From NCBI GenBank assembly GCA_018657625.1, contig JABHWU010000058.1, positions 1-37,318 of the forward strand: a DNA stretch of 37,318 nucleotides, read 5' to 3'. The notes beneath the pieces are model-generated. The model worked only from the letters and a program-made list of their open reading frames with translations, made no database searches and was not told where the DNA came from. Made by a program: the position numbers and the translations under genes. Each line of letters starts with the position of its first letter. The stretch's first letter is position 1. Source of the DNA: Deltaproteobacteria bacterium (GTDB lineage: Bacteria; SAR324; XYD2-FULL-50-16). Shown one piece after another: positions 24,426 through 32,686 of the stretch.

Positions 24426-26117
24426 TTAGGTAGTTGTGACAATATCCTGAATTTCCTGGTCGGAGATAAAAGCACTTTGGACTTCTCTTTCTTTATCTGT
24501 TATCAAAATCATATGACCATGCCCTGTCAGTTTATCTGCCCCTGTTTTATCTAAAATGGTTCTGGAATCAATGTCTGAGGCGACTTTCAAAGCTGCTCTT
24601 CCCGGAACATTAGCTTTTATTAAACCGTTAATTACATTTACACTAGGACGTTGGGTAGCCAGAATTAAGTGAATTCCTGCTGCCCGCCCTTTTTGCGCAA
24701 TTCTGATAATACAATCACTAATATTCGATTTTTTCATCATCATCAAATCTGCAAACTCATCAATAATCAGCACAACTGATGACAAACTCTTATTTTCTTC
24801 AACCTGATCATTATAATCTTTCAATGAATGAACACCGATAGATTTTAATAAACGATATCGATCTTCCATCTCTGCAATTAATTTAACGATCATACTGGAA
24901 GATTCTTCAACTGATGTAATTACATCACATGCCAGGAAGGGAGATTTCTCAAAAATGCTGAATTCAACAAATTTCGGGTCAACTAATATTAATTTAGTAT
25001 TATTTGGTGAGGTGCCATATATTAATGAGGTAATAATCGATTTTACCAAAACACTCTTCCCAGAGCCGGTTGTCCCCGCAATTAACAAATGAGGAAGTGC
25101 TGCCAGATCCACCACTACCGATTGGAAATTGGCATCTACGCCAAAAAGCATTGGAATTTGTAACTTTTGTTTGGCTGCTCTTTCTGAAAATTCGCTCAAT
25201 AAATTTGTAAATTTTATCAAGGGTTTTTTCTGGTGGGGAATTTCCAAATATATTTTTGCTTCAGAGTCTTCTGAAATTCTGAGATTTTTAATCCCAAGCG
25301 CAATGGATAGATCCCCTTCTCTAACTAGTTGATCAACATCTTTGCGTTTGGCACCAGGTTTTAAAATAATTTCATATCGCTCTGAAAAAGGGCCATAAAT
25401 CGCTTTTCCTATTTTTAAACTAACCTTAAAGGAATCAAATGCTTTTACTATTTTATTTTGATATTTACAGGTCCCCGCAAGTGTTGTTGGATTAAATTTA
25501 GAAAGGTTTTTAAGTTTTGGGCGTTGATATTGATTAAATTTTTGATCAAAATTTAACACAACAGTCGTTTGCTCATCATCTGAAGCATCAAAACTTTCTT
25601 CATTTTTTTCGACATCAATCTCATCCAGTGGTTTAACAATTCTTTTTTTAAATTTTTTCTGGGATTTTGTTTTTGGTTTAAATCCAGAGCGATAAGAGTA
25701 AAATAAAATCATTGCCATTAGTAATAAAATACCCTGAACAATTAGCACGCCATAAGGCCCGATATATTGAATTCCAGTTACTTTAAAAAAGCGGCCGATG
25801 TTATATTTGGAGAAAGAAATTCCAAAAGAGAAACTATCGTCATTGCTAATCAAGGCTACAATCAGAATAAAAACAAATCCTGTTATCGCTCTACCTGGAT
25901 AAGGAATAATGGCAATGAGAAGGGCAGTGGATATCAGAAATAAGCTGAAAATCCAGGCACTAATCCCAAATAAAGGATTTAGGATTATTTCGTAGTAATT
26001 CCTACCTAGAATGCCAGTCTGATTAACAAATAATGATGAAATGAGAGAATACACACCTATAATCAGTACAAACAGAGCAATTAAATACTTGGACAATTTG
26101 TTATGAAGGGATATCAT
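24426..26117 (-). CDS. short FtsK/SpoIIIE-type DNA translocase without the gamma domain
   Basis: The 563-residue protein has four N-terminal membrane segments (to about residue 145), a short linker and the FtsK motor: Walker A GTTGSGKS, KLILVDPK, Walker B VVLIIDEFADLMMM, GRAAGIHLILATQRPSVNVI and the arginine-finger region GRAALKVASDIDSRTILD. It ends soon after DQEIQDIVTTT, so the winged-helix gamma domain that reads polar DNA motifs and activates XerCD is absent. It is also far shorter than typical FtsK (about 750-1300 residues). It is probably a translocase paralogue rather than the main division FtsK, but the lineage could have a reduced form. Confidence 0.85.
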   Translation of the reverse strand: MISLHNKLSKYLIALFVLIIGVYSLISSLFVNQTGILGRNYYEIILNPLFGISAWIFSLFLISTALLIAIIPYPGRAITGFVFILIVALISNDDSFSFGISFSKYNIGRFFKVTGIQYIGPYGVLIVQGILLLMAMILFYSYRSGFKPKTKSQKKFKKRIVKPLDEIDVEKNEESFDASDDEQTTVVLNFDQKFNQYQRPKLKNLSKFNPTTLAGTCKYQNKIVKAFDSFKVSLKIGKAIYGPFSERYEIILKPGAKRKDVDQLVREGDLSIALGIKNLRISEDSEAKIYLEIPHQKKPLIKFTNLLSEFSERAAKQKLQIPMLFGVDANFQSVVVDLAALPHLLIAGTTGSGKSVLVKSIITSLIYGTSPNNTKLILVDPKFVEFSIFEKSPFLACDVITSVEESSSMIVKLIAEMEDRYRLLKSIGVHSLKDYNDQVEENKSLSSVVLIIDEFADLMMMKKSNISDCIIRIAQKGRAAGIHLILATQRPSVNVINGLIKANVPGRAALKVASDIDSRTILDKTGADKLTGHGHMILITDKEREVQSAFISDQEIQDIVTTT

Positions 26118-26404
26118 TTTTATTTATCGGCTAGGATTGAAAAAATAATGATCTGATTTTAAATCACCATTACCTTAAATTTGAAAATTTTTAAAGTGGA
26201 AAGAAAGGATTGGGCTTAATGAATTTGGATTGCGGCAAGAATTTTTTTTGATTACGATTTAAATCCAACAAATGTAACATCATCCTGACTTGAACTCGCC
26301 AATAATTTGAAAAATTGTGATTATTATAAATTAGATTTTCTATGTGATATTGAGATTTACAAGATTAGAAGTATGAAATAAGCAGCACTAGTTTAAAAAA
26401 AGTT

Positions 26405-26662
26405 CTATATAGTCAGAGCATATTTTTCAATTTCTGCCGTTGTCATAAAAACAGGTTCCTGCCCCAAAAAAATAAAATCTGGTTTAACATGACAGTATTC
26501 AACCATGGCAAATAGAAACTCAACAGTAGGCAAGGTATCATCCATATAAGATGAAATTTTATTTTTAGAATAACCAGTTAAACTCGCTATCTCCGCAACT
26601 GAAATATCCAGGAGATCAAAAATTATTCTAACTCTTTTATGAATATTATCTAATAAAAACAT
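26405..26662 (-). CDS. small XRE-like helix-turn-helix protein
   Basis: The 85-residue protein has an N-terminal HTH (about 10-45: LLDISVAEIASLTGYSKNKI followed by SSYMDD). GGGGA is 5 bases before the ATG. The C-terminal VEYCHVKPDFIFLGQEPVFM segment resembles the tails of phage-type XRE repressors. Nothing nearby marks a phage. It may regulate itself or the divergent DUF3750 gene. Confidence 0.65.
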   Translation of the reverse strand: MFLLDNIHKRVRIIFDLLDISVAEIASLTGYSKNKISSYMDDTLPTVEFLFAMVEYCHVKPDFIFLGQEPVFMTTAEIEKYALTI

Positions 26663-26790
26663 AAATTCCCCAAAGTGATCTCTATCAGGTTTTGGTTTTG
26701 CAATCTGAGTGAAAATGTTAAATGATGATTATAACTTCTAATTTATCAATATTTCACTTAAAATTCAATTTTAAAAATCTAATTTAATTT

Positions 26791-27270
26791 ATGCTCAACC
26801 ACCCTGAAGCGATCCCCGACAAAAATCAAGTGTGGTTATATTGTTCACCATTGCCCCTTCCTCTATCTTATCTGGCATTACACTGCTGGTTTGTTCTTGC
26901 GGATCAGGAAAACACCATCAGTCGATGGGAAATATGGCAAAGACCACAAAGATGTAAAAATAGCTGGGGGCATTTACATCAGAATCTATTTCCGATGCAA
27001 CAGGGAATCAATCGAATCCCGGGGTGTTCTTTTTGGAAGTGGCCATCTAAATTACTTTTTTATTTTGATCATCCTGTGGCTTCAACTTTGACTAAAATCA
27101 TTGGATCGTCTCCTGAAATTTACCCTTATCACCATCAATACAGAGCTTATCCAGGTCCTAATAGTAACACCTATATTCAATGGGTTCTTGACCATCTGTC
27201 GGCTCCAAAAATAGAATTACCAACATCTGCCATCGGTAAAAATTGGATCGCATCAAAGAAAAAATGCTAA
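26791..27270 (+). CDS. DUF3750 family protein
   Basis: The 159-residue product matches the DUF3750 family. It has LPLSYLALHCWFVLADQE near the start, RWEIWQRPQ in the middle and the conserved YRAYPGPNSNTYIQWVLDHL near the C-terminus, followed by LPTSAIGKNW. The function is unknown. No clear ribosome binding site precedes the ATG. It has no signal peptide, while many relatives are membrane-associated. Confidence 0.75.
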   Translation: MLNHPEAIPDKNQVWLYCSPLPLPLSYLALHCWFVLADQENTISRWEIWQRPQRCKNSWGHLHQNLFPMQQGINRIPGCSFWKWPSKLLFYFDHPVASTLTKIIGSSPEIYPYHHQYRAYPGPNSNTYIQWVLDHLSAPKIELPTSAIGKNWIASKKKC

Positions 27271-27314
27271 TGGTATAAAAAAAACTTTGGATAACGAACG
27301 AATATAATCCTGTT

Positions 27315-27743
27315 TTAGGGATAAACGAAACGATAACCTTTGTTTCTCCAACTTAAAAACCCACTGAACATATTATATATTTTTTTGAATTTCATTTTTT
27401 CCATTAACTGCTGCGTTTTATCACTGCGATAACCACTTTGACAGTAGATTAAATAGTCTTTTGTCCGATCTAATTGCCCCAGTTTTGTTTTAAAATTTGA
27501 TTTCATAAAGTCCAGCAAAATGGCACCTTTGATAATGCCTTGTCTGGTTTCTTGGGGTGTTCTTAAATCCAGAATAATAAAATCAGAATTATTTTGATTT
27601 TCATTGATTAATTCACGGGCATTATTAACGTTAAGATTAGAAGAGACCGTTGACCTTGTCTCTGAATTATTATCACAACTAAAGAGAATTTGTGATAAAA
27701 CCAGAAAAATACCAATAAACTTAATTAAATCTTTTTTAGCCAT
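27315..27743 (-). CDS. rhodanese-domain lipoprotein
   Basis: The 142-residue protein has a lipoprotein signal (FLVLSQILFSC) and a single rhodanese domain with FIILDLRTPQETRQGIIKGA and the active-site loop CQSGYRS, followed by MFSGFLSWRNKGY. It would be anchored facing the periplasm and could move sulfane sulfur or act as a binding domain. I use the ATG at 27743; a TTG two codons earlier is also open. Confidence 0.85.
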   Translation of the reverse strand: MAKKDLIKFIGIFLVLSQILFSCDNNSETRSTVSSNLNVNNARELINENQNNSDFIILDLRTPQETRQGIIKGAILLDFMKSNFKTKLGQLDRTKDYLIYCQSGYRSDKTQQLMEKMKFKKIYNMFSGFLSWRNKGYRFVYP

Positions 27744-27915
27744 GGTCAACTACCTATGATTTAGTTGTTTAATTTGAAGATATTAATTTGTAGTGAAATA
27801 CTAAGAAAAAAAAGAATATTCGAAAAGCCTTTTATAGGTTTAATTTACTTCAGAGGAGAAGATAATATAGTCAGATAAATTTTTAAGTTCCAATGCCTTT
27901 CTTTGGATCAGAATT

Positions 27916-28992
27916 TTAAAAATCTGGATCAAAATCTAATCCACGATTTTTAGACCGAACTTCCAGCCATTCCAACTCATTTTTAGGAGGCGTAGTCTTT
28001 AAGTTCTCAACCTTGAGTTTCAATTGTAGCGATTCCGTAGGACAATGACTAATACAAATACCACAACCAAAGCACCGTGAAACACCAATTTGACAACAAT
28101 CATCAATCAGGGACAGGGCGTCAAATTGACAGGGTTCGATACAATCACCACATCCGGAACAACTATCCGAATCAATTGAAATTTCAAAATCTGAAGCTGC
28201 CAAAGCATTCAGATTATCATGTTCAGCAATTGATCGCATAACACCGCAAGAGCAGGTACAACAATTACAAATATAGGTAACTTCATCCTGGGTATTGCTG
28301 GTGGAATGAACCAATCCTTCCTCATGGGCCTGTTCCAGTATTTTATATGCTTCCTGTTTATCAATGGCTCTAATATAATCACTCTTCTTAAATTGGTTCT
28401 CTTTTGAGGAAAAAACCAAACAGTTTTCAACAGAATGATGACAACCTTCTCCAATTAGACGTTTTTGGAGCCGACAGATACAATTTAAAACCCCCCAGGC
28501 TTTTGAACTTTCAACATAAGTTGAGGCCTTTTCATAAGGCATCACTTCAATATTGACCGGTATATTTTTTTCAATGGGAATAACCCTATGTACAGACGGT
28601 CCGGTGGTCATCATTTTGTATAATGATTCCTGATAATAGTCTTCAAAAAGTTGGGCGAATTCCTGATCAATATTGGCATTTTGATTTTCGTAAAATCCAA
28701 CAATAAACGGAATTAGTTTAAAACCAAGTTCCCGGTGCTGTTTAGCCACTGACACTAATCCTTTTTTTAACATGGACTTTAATAAGCCCTGAACCTGTTT
28801 TTTATCTTGTTGGAGGTTTTGTGAAATTGTTTCTGCTGATTTAGGCGTTAAGTTCATCCGACAGGCAATTTCAGCCTCTTCAGGAGTAAACAATTTAGCC
28901 AGAATTTTAAGTTCAACACCACTGGTCGTTTCAGGGTAGCCATTAGGGATTTTATCCAATTGTTTGGCAAGTTTTTTATATATCGTTTCCAT
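27916..28992 (-). CDS. HTH plus polyferredoxin (4Fe-4S) protein
   Basis: The 358-residue protein has an N-terminal winged-helix-like region (about 25-95: ELKILAKLFTPEEAEIACRM then a basic helix), a middle part with cysteine clusters (NCICR...GCHH...NC and ICNCCTCSCG) and two C-terminal ferredoxin motifs, CSGCGDCIEPC and CFGCGICISHC. Such proteins are common in anaerobic and sulfate-reducing lineages and probably carry electrons in the cytoplasm. It is the third gene of a unit with the AhpD-like and diheme cytochrome genes, with a 3-base gap. The electron donor and acceptor are not evident. Confidence 0.85.
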   Translation of the reverse strand: METIYKKLAKQLDKIPNGYPETTSGVELKILAKLFTPEEAEIACRMNLTPKSAETISQNLQQDKKQVQGLLKSMLKKGLVSVAKQHRELGFKLIPFIVGFYENQNANIDQEFAQLFEDYYQESLYKMMTTGPSVHRVIPIEKNIPVNIEVMPYEKASTYVESSKAWGVLNCICRLQKRLIGEGCHHSVENCLVFSSKENQFKKSDYIRAIDKQEAYKILEQAHEEGLVHSTSNTQDEVTYICNCCTCSCGVMRSIAEHDNLNALAASDFEISIDSDSCSGCGDCIEPCQFDALSLIDDCCQIGVSRCFGCGICISHCPTESLQLKLKVENLKTTPPKNELEWLEVRSKNRGLDFDPDF

Positions 28993-28995
28993 TTT

Positions 28996-29568
28996 TTATT
29001 TTTTTGGTGGTGATGATAAGGAACAATCCTGTCTAAAGCCAGCAGATGGTACGTTAAATCCTTGAACCAATCGTGTCCAGTAATTTACTTGAGAAATAGT
29101 TACGGTTAAAACTACTGTTTCTCTATCTGTAAACATAGTTTTAAGTGTATTTTGGAAGTTCTCATCCAGATCTGGGGGTGTTACAGATAATCTTAGAGCG
29201 TATTCCAAGGCTATTTGTTCCCTTTGATTAAAAGCATTATGTTGAACAGGATAACAATTTTCCCTGATTAAGTTAAGCTCTTCCAATGTAATCTTGAACA
29301 ATTCAAAATCATATCCATTCATATCAATACAGAAGGGACAGTTAACTTTAAAAGAAACCTGTAAACGAACCAATTTCAGAAGTCTTTTAGACAAGGTCGG
29401 ATCTTTATGGACCACCAGGGATTCTAAAAAGGCGGAACCAATTGCTGATCTGGGACTCCAGGAAAGCAAGCGTGCCGGCAGCATCTTTTTACCAGTAACT
29501 TTTTCGGAAATCCATATTCCAAATTTTAAATAAAATGGAATTCTTTTTGGTGGTTCAAGTTTAAACAT
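28996..29568 (-). CDS. AhpD/carboxymuconolactone decarboxylase-like protein
   Basis: The 190-residue protein contains the AhpD-type fold signature VNCPFCIDMNG (CxxC) near residue 75, followed by QREQIALEYALRLSVTPPDL and TVTISQVNYWTRLVQGFNV. These are typical of carboxymuconolactone decarboxylase/AhpD-like peroxidase-associated proteins. A catalytic His usually follows the second Cys by three residues; here the position is Met-Asn, so peroxidase chemistry is doubtful. It is tightly coupled to the cytochrome gene upstream (1-base gap) and the polyferredoxin downstream. Confidence 0.75.
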   Translation of the reverse strand: MFKLEPPKRIPFYLKFGIWISEKVTGKKMLPARLLSWSPRSAIGSAFLESLVVHKDPTLSKRLLKLVRLQVSFKVNCPFCIDMNGYDFELFKITLEELNLIRENCYPVQHNAFNQREQIALEYALRLSVTPPDLDENFQNTLKTMFTDRETVVLTVTISQVNYWTRLVQGFNVPSAGFRQDCSLSSPPKK

Positions 29569-29569
29569 T

Positions 29570-29995
29570 TTACTTATTGGGGTTTTCTACCTCATCAAAG
29601 GATCCTGTTTCTGCCAGTTCAATATGGCAAGCCACACAATTACTCTTGTATACCACTTTTTTATGATTCCAGTCACTTTGAGATATTTCATGATGTTTTT
29701 TCTCAAAAAACTTGGAATCTGAAAGTTGAATTGGGGTTCGACTTCCGATACTGTCCAAAATCTTAACAGACGTTTCTGATTCTGTATATTCGGCGGCATT
29801 TTCTTTTAAATAATGCAGTATGTATCGCTGTAATTCTTCAGACATATCCAGTTTCTTTCCAAAATGGTCATCCAGCCCATTCATAATTTTATCCCAGGAA
29901 CGGGCGGGTAACAGACCCGGAAGCATGGTCCAGTGGCAACCGACACAAACCTGCCTAACGCTTGGATCATCAACTGTTGGCATTGATTCACTCAT
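29570..29995 (-). CDS. diheme cytochrome c (DHC family), lacking an in-frame signal peptide
   Basis: The 141-residue protein matches the DHC family: CVGCH (17-21) with MLPGLLPARSWDKIM, GLDDHFGKKL, a long middle region, FFEKKHHEI, and CVACH (120-124). Both hemes need periplasmic maturation, but this frame starts MSESMPTVDD with no export signal, and a stop codon lies eight codons upstream in frame. A separate frame just upstream (29992-30069) encodes a signal-like peptide and overlaps this start, which suggests a frameshift. As written, the product could not be matured. It is first in a redox operon close to the cox genes, so it may donate electrons to the oxidase. Confidence 0.75.
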   Translation of the reverse strand: MSESMPTVDDPSVRQVCVGCHWTMLPGLLPARSWDKIMNGLDDHFGKKLDMSEELQRYILHYLKENAAEYTESETSVKILDSIGSRTPIQLSDSKFFEKKHHEISQSDWNHKKVVYKSNCVACHIELAETGSFDEVENPNK

Positions 29996-30069
29996 AAATA
30001 AAGTATCTCAAAAAGAAAGATTATTAGAATAGCGATATTTATCTGTAAACGCTCCATTTTCTTAATCAT
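29992..30069 (-). CDS. signal-peptide-like 25-codon frame abutting the diheme cytochrome
   Basis: The frame begins MIKKMER and continues with the hydrophobic INIAILIIFLFEILYL, ending in TGA that overlaps the cytochrome's ATG (ATGA). It has the basic start and core of a signal peptide. The two frames differ by one position, so a one-base indel would join them into a normal exported cytochrome. No ribosome binding site is seen for either start. Confidence 0.45.
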   Translation of the reverse strand: MIKKMERLQINIAILIIFLFEILYL

Positions 30070-30217
30070 ATATAAAGGATTGGAAAGGATTTTATCTGTA
30101 CCCTTCTTTCCACGGAAATTAGTTTTTTAAACACCATTAGGTATTAATATTTTATAATAAATTGCTACCGTATCTATTTTAACAAAAACCTTATCAAAAA
30201 AACAATATCGGCTGAAA

Positions 30218-31132
30218 TCAACGGAAGAGTAAATCGGAGGCAATAATTAAAATAACCAGAAAAAGATGCACATTAATCACTAAAAATGATCTTTTTTGAT
30301 TAAACATCTGTTTCAGGTAAGCAACGTTAAAATAGGCAAATGCTAAAAATGTTTCAATATACAACCCATAAAAAGCGAATTGAAATTGAAGGGAAAAGTA
30401 TAAAGGGAATAATAGAGATAAGCCTAAATAAGCATTGATCCAGGTTATCGTTATTCTGTTGATTTGTTGAATATCGAATATTCGAAAAAGATTTTTATGC
30501 TTCCCTTTTTTGTATTCCGCTTGATTCCGAATTAGGATCAACCAAAAATGCGGTAACTGCCAAATTGCCATCCAGATCATTATGAAAAAAATAGTGGTTG
30601 AAAAGCCGCTTCCTCCGGCCATTAACCACCCTAAATATGGTGGTAGTGACCCGCAAGCAGCACCCGGTATGATTGCCAAGATATTTTTTTTCTTTAAAGG
30701 TGTGTAAATAAGGTTATATAGCACCAGGGAAATCAGTGACCAAACCAGAATATCATATCTTTGAAAATTATTGAAAACCAGGCTTAGGCTGATAATCGTT
30801 AAAAACAGCCCCCAGAAAAATGCTGATGATATGGCTACTTTATTTTGAGGTAAAACACGATGACTGGTCCGGCTGTAATTAACATCATAATCGCGATCCT
30901 GAATATTGTTAAAAACAGCAGCCCCTGAAGATAAAAGATAAATTGATATAAAAGTTAAGAGTGCCGATGAATTAATAACAGGATCAATAATCAAAAAGCC
31001 AAATAGCGCAGAAACCGCAATAAAAAAACTCAGTAGCGGTTTAGTGAGGTAAAACCAATTCAACACAACTCCTCGTTTCCATTTTACCTTTGCATAAGCG
31101 CGAAAAACCAGACTGTTATTCATCATCTTCAT
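30218..31132 (-). CDS. ctaB: protoheme IX farnesyltransferase (heme O synthase)
   Basis: The 304-residue UbiA-family membrane enzyme adds a farnesyl group to heme b to make heme O for the oxidase. The prenyl-pyrophosphate site NIQDRDYDVNYSRTSHRVLP and the second conserved stretch LVLYNLIYTPLKKKN are clear, and about eight to nine membrane segments follow. It overlaps the end of coxB by 17 bases. Several in-frame ATGs are close together; the first, at 31132, is the best-spaced from an AGG. A heme A synthase gene is not in the window, so heme A must be made elsewhere or the oxidase uses heme O. Confidence 0.92.
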   Translation of the reverse strand: MKMMNNSLVFRAYAKVKWKRGVVLNWFYLTKPLLSFFIAVSALFGFLIIDPVINSSALLTFISIYLLSSGAAVFNNIQDRDYDVNYSRTSHRVLPQNKVAISSAFFWGLFLTIISLSLVFNNFQRYDILVWSLISLVLYNLIYTPLKKKNILAIIPGAACGSLPPYLGWLMAGGSGFSTTIFFIMIWMAIWQLPHFWLILIRNQAEYKKGKHKNLFRIFDIQQINRITITWINAYLGLSLLFPLYFSLQFQFAFYGLYIETFLAFAYFNVAYLKQMFNQKRSFLVINVHLFLVILIIASDLLFR

Positions 31133-31733
31133 CTGCCTGGTTCAACCATTCTTCATACGCTTCAGCAGAAACAATCCTGAGTTTACCATTCATATCGGCA
31201 TGACCGGTACCACAATATTCAGTACACTGAAAATCATATTCACCGATCTTATCAGCCAGAAACCAGGCATAGGTACTTAACCCTTTAACAGCATCAACTT
31301 TAATACGATAGGCTGGCAAAAAGAAACTATGAATCACATCAATGGAGCTAATATTTAGTTTAATTGGCTTGCCCAAGGGAACCACAAGTTCATTTTCAGT
31401 CTCTTTATCATTTGGATAAATTAATATCCAGGAGTACTTTTGACCGATCAATTCTATTTCAATGGCACCAGGTGGAACATTTCTTAGACCAAGATAAGAT
31501 TCCCAACCCACCCAGAACATTGACAGGGCGATGAGGGTGGGAATAACGACCCAGACTGTTTCCAATACCCAATTTCCTCTAATATCAGAAGAGATCGGGT
31601 GGTTATTCCGGCGATATTTAACGACAAAATAGATCATGACAGCGGTGATCAGGAATAGCAGTACAAAAGAAAAACCAATGATATAAACAAACGCCTGATC
31701 AATCTGCTCAGCTGGATTTAAAATATTTCCCAT
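31116..31733 (-). CDS. coxB: cytochrome c oxidase subunit II
   Basis: The 205-residue subunit carries the CuA center that takes electrons from cytochrome c. Two N-terminal membrane segments (FVYIIGFSFVLLFLITAVM and LETVWVVIPTLIALSMFW) precede a cupredoxin domain with QKYSWILIYP, SIDVIHSFFLPAY and the CuA loop CTEYCGTGHADM. No cytochrome c domain is fused. I start at the ATG at 31733 (MGNILNP) with AAGGA 7 bases upstream; the longer frame overlaps the previous gene. It lies after subunits III and IV, an unusual place. Confidence 0.95.
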   Translation of the reverse strand: MGNILNPAEQIDQAFVYIIGFSFVLLFLITAVMIYFVVKYRRNNHPISSDIRGNWVLETVWVVIPTLIALSMFWVGWESYLGLRNVPPGAIEIELIGQKYSWILIYPNDKETENELVVPLGKPIKLNISSIDVIHSFFLPAYRIKVDAVKGLSTYAWFLADKIGEYDFQCTEYCGTGHADMNGKLRIVSAEAYEEWLNQADEDDE

Positions 31734-31743
31734 TCTGTTATCC

Positions 31744-32031
31744 TTATCTAAAAGCAACATCCCAAAAAGTTAATCCAATGATGATAGCCAAAGTAAATAC
31801 CGTAATTGTAAAAGTATATTTCAATAATCCGGATTCATAGCGAAGATGCATAAAAAACATCAGCACCAAACTGGCTTTAGTAGATGCTATCAAAAGTGCT
31901 ACCCAGATGTTGAGTGCTCCCATGTCTATCTGTGAAGCATAAACAGTTATGGCAGTTAACGCTAACAAGGTTGTTAATACGCTTAAAAGCGTACCATACG
32001 AAATGCCATGAGCTTGTTGTTTCTGGTTCAA
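31744..32031 (-). CDS. cytochrome c oxidase subunit IV (prokaryotic type)
   Basis: The 95-residue protein has three membrane segments and the conserved ALLIASTKASLVLMFFMHLR motif of bacterial subunit IV (CoxD/CyoD-like). The start is TTG, supported by a strong GGGAGG 6 bases upstream; no ATG fits. It sits between coxC and coxB with an 11-base gap to the latter. The role is in assembly or stability of the complex. Confidence 0.9.
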   Translation of the reverse strand: MNQKQQAHGISYGTLLSVLTTLLALTAITVYASQIDMGALNIWVALLIASTKASLVLMFFMHLRYESGLLKYTFTITVFTLAIIIGLTFWDVAFR

Positions 32032-32075
32032 AGTTTACCTCCCAAAAGTTTACTTAACCGGTTCAATTGCACACA

Positions 32076-32672
32076 TTACAAAATCAGATAAAATAGAGGG
32101 AAAATAAATATCCAGATTAAATCCACCAGATGCCAGTATAAACCTGCATTTTCCAATAACACATAGTTCTGGTCTGTGATGTGGTTAGATTTCACTCTAA
32201 CCAAACTCCATACCAACAAAGCCATTCCGATAATGATATGCACTCCGTGTAACCCGGTAATGACATAATAGAGTCCAAAAAAGATATTAAGCCCCGGATC
32301 ACTTTCCAATAGCTTTTCAGAATTGGGATATATCCCCACTTCAAACTTGTGACTCCATTCAATATACTTATTGATTAGAAACAAAAAACCACACAGTAAT
32401 GAAGAACCCAGTAATATTATCGCTATTTTTTTTGAGTTATTTTGAATAGCTGTGATGGCAGCGGCTACAGCAAAGCTACTAATAAGCAGTATCACAGTAT
32501 TCAAAGTTCCAAAAAAAGTGTCCAGTTGTTGCCCACCTGCAATAAAATCATCGGTAAACTTGTGGTAATAAACAGCATATAAAACGAATAATCCGCCAAA
32601 AAGCATGATTTCAGTATACAAAAATAACCACATGCCCAATTTGGATCCTTCGTGATCACTACTTGATTGCAT
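32076..32672 (-). CDS. coxC: cytochrome c oxidase subunit III
   Basis: The 198-residue membrane subunit has five membrane segments. It shows the family motifs GMWLFLYTEIMLFGGLFVLY, FFGLYYVITGLHGVHIIIGM and YWHLVDLIWIFIFPLFYL. It is the short five-helix form common in bacteria. AAGGA lies 5 bases before the ATG. It follows coxA by 14 bases. Confidence 0.95.
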   Translation of the reverse strand: MQSSSDHEGSKLGMWLFLYTEIMLFGGLFVLYAVYYHKFTDDFIAGGQQLDTFFGTLNTVILLISSFAVAAAITAIQNNSKKIAIILLGSSLLCGFLFLINKYIEWSHKFEVGIYPNSEKLLESDPGLNIFFGLYYVITGLHGVHIIIGMALLVWSLVRVKSNHITDQNYVLLENAGLYWHLVDLIWIFIFPLFYLIL

Positions 32673-32686
32673 AATTTCCTTAATGG

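Noticed and set aside
24233..24475. 80-codon minus-strand frame downstream of and overlapping the end of ftsK
   Set aside because: Its first part is within ftsK, and the only start-like codon with an upstream purine run is a TTG; no family resemblance.
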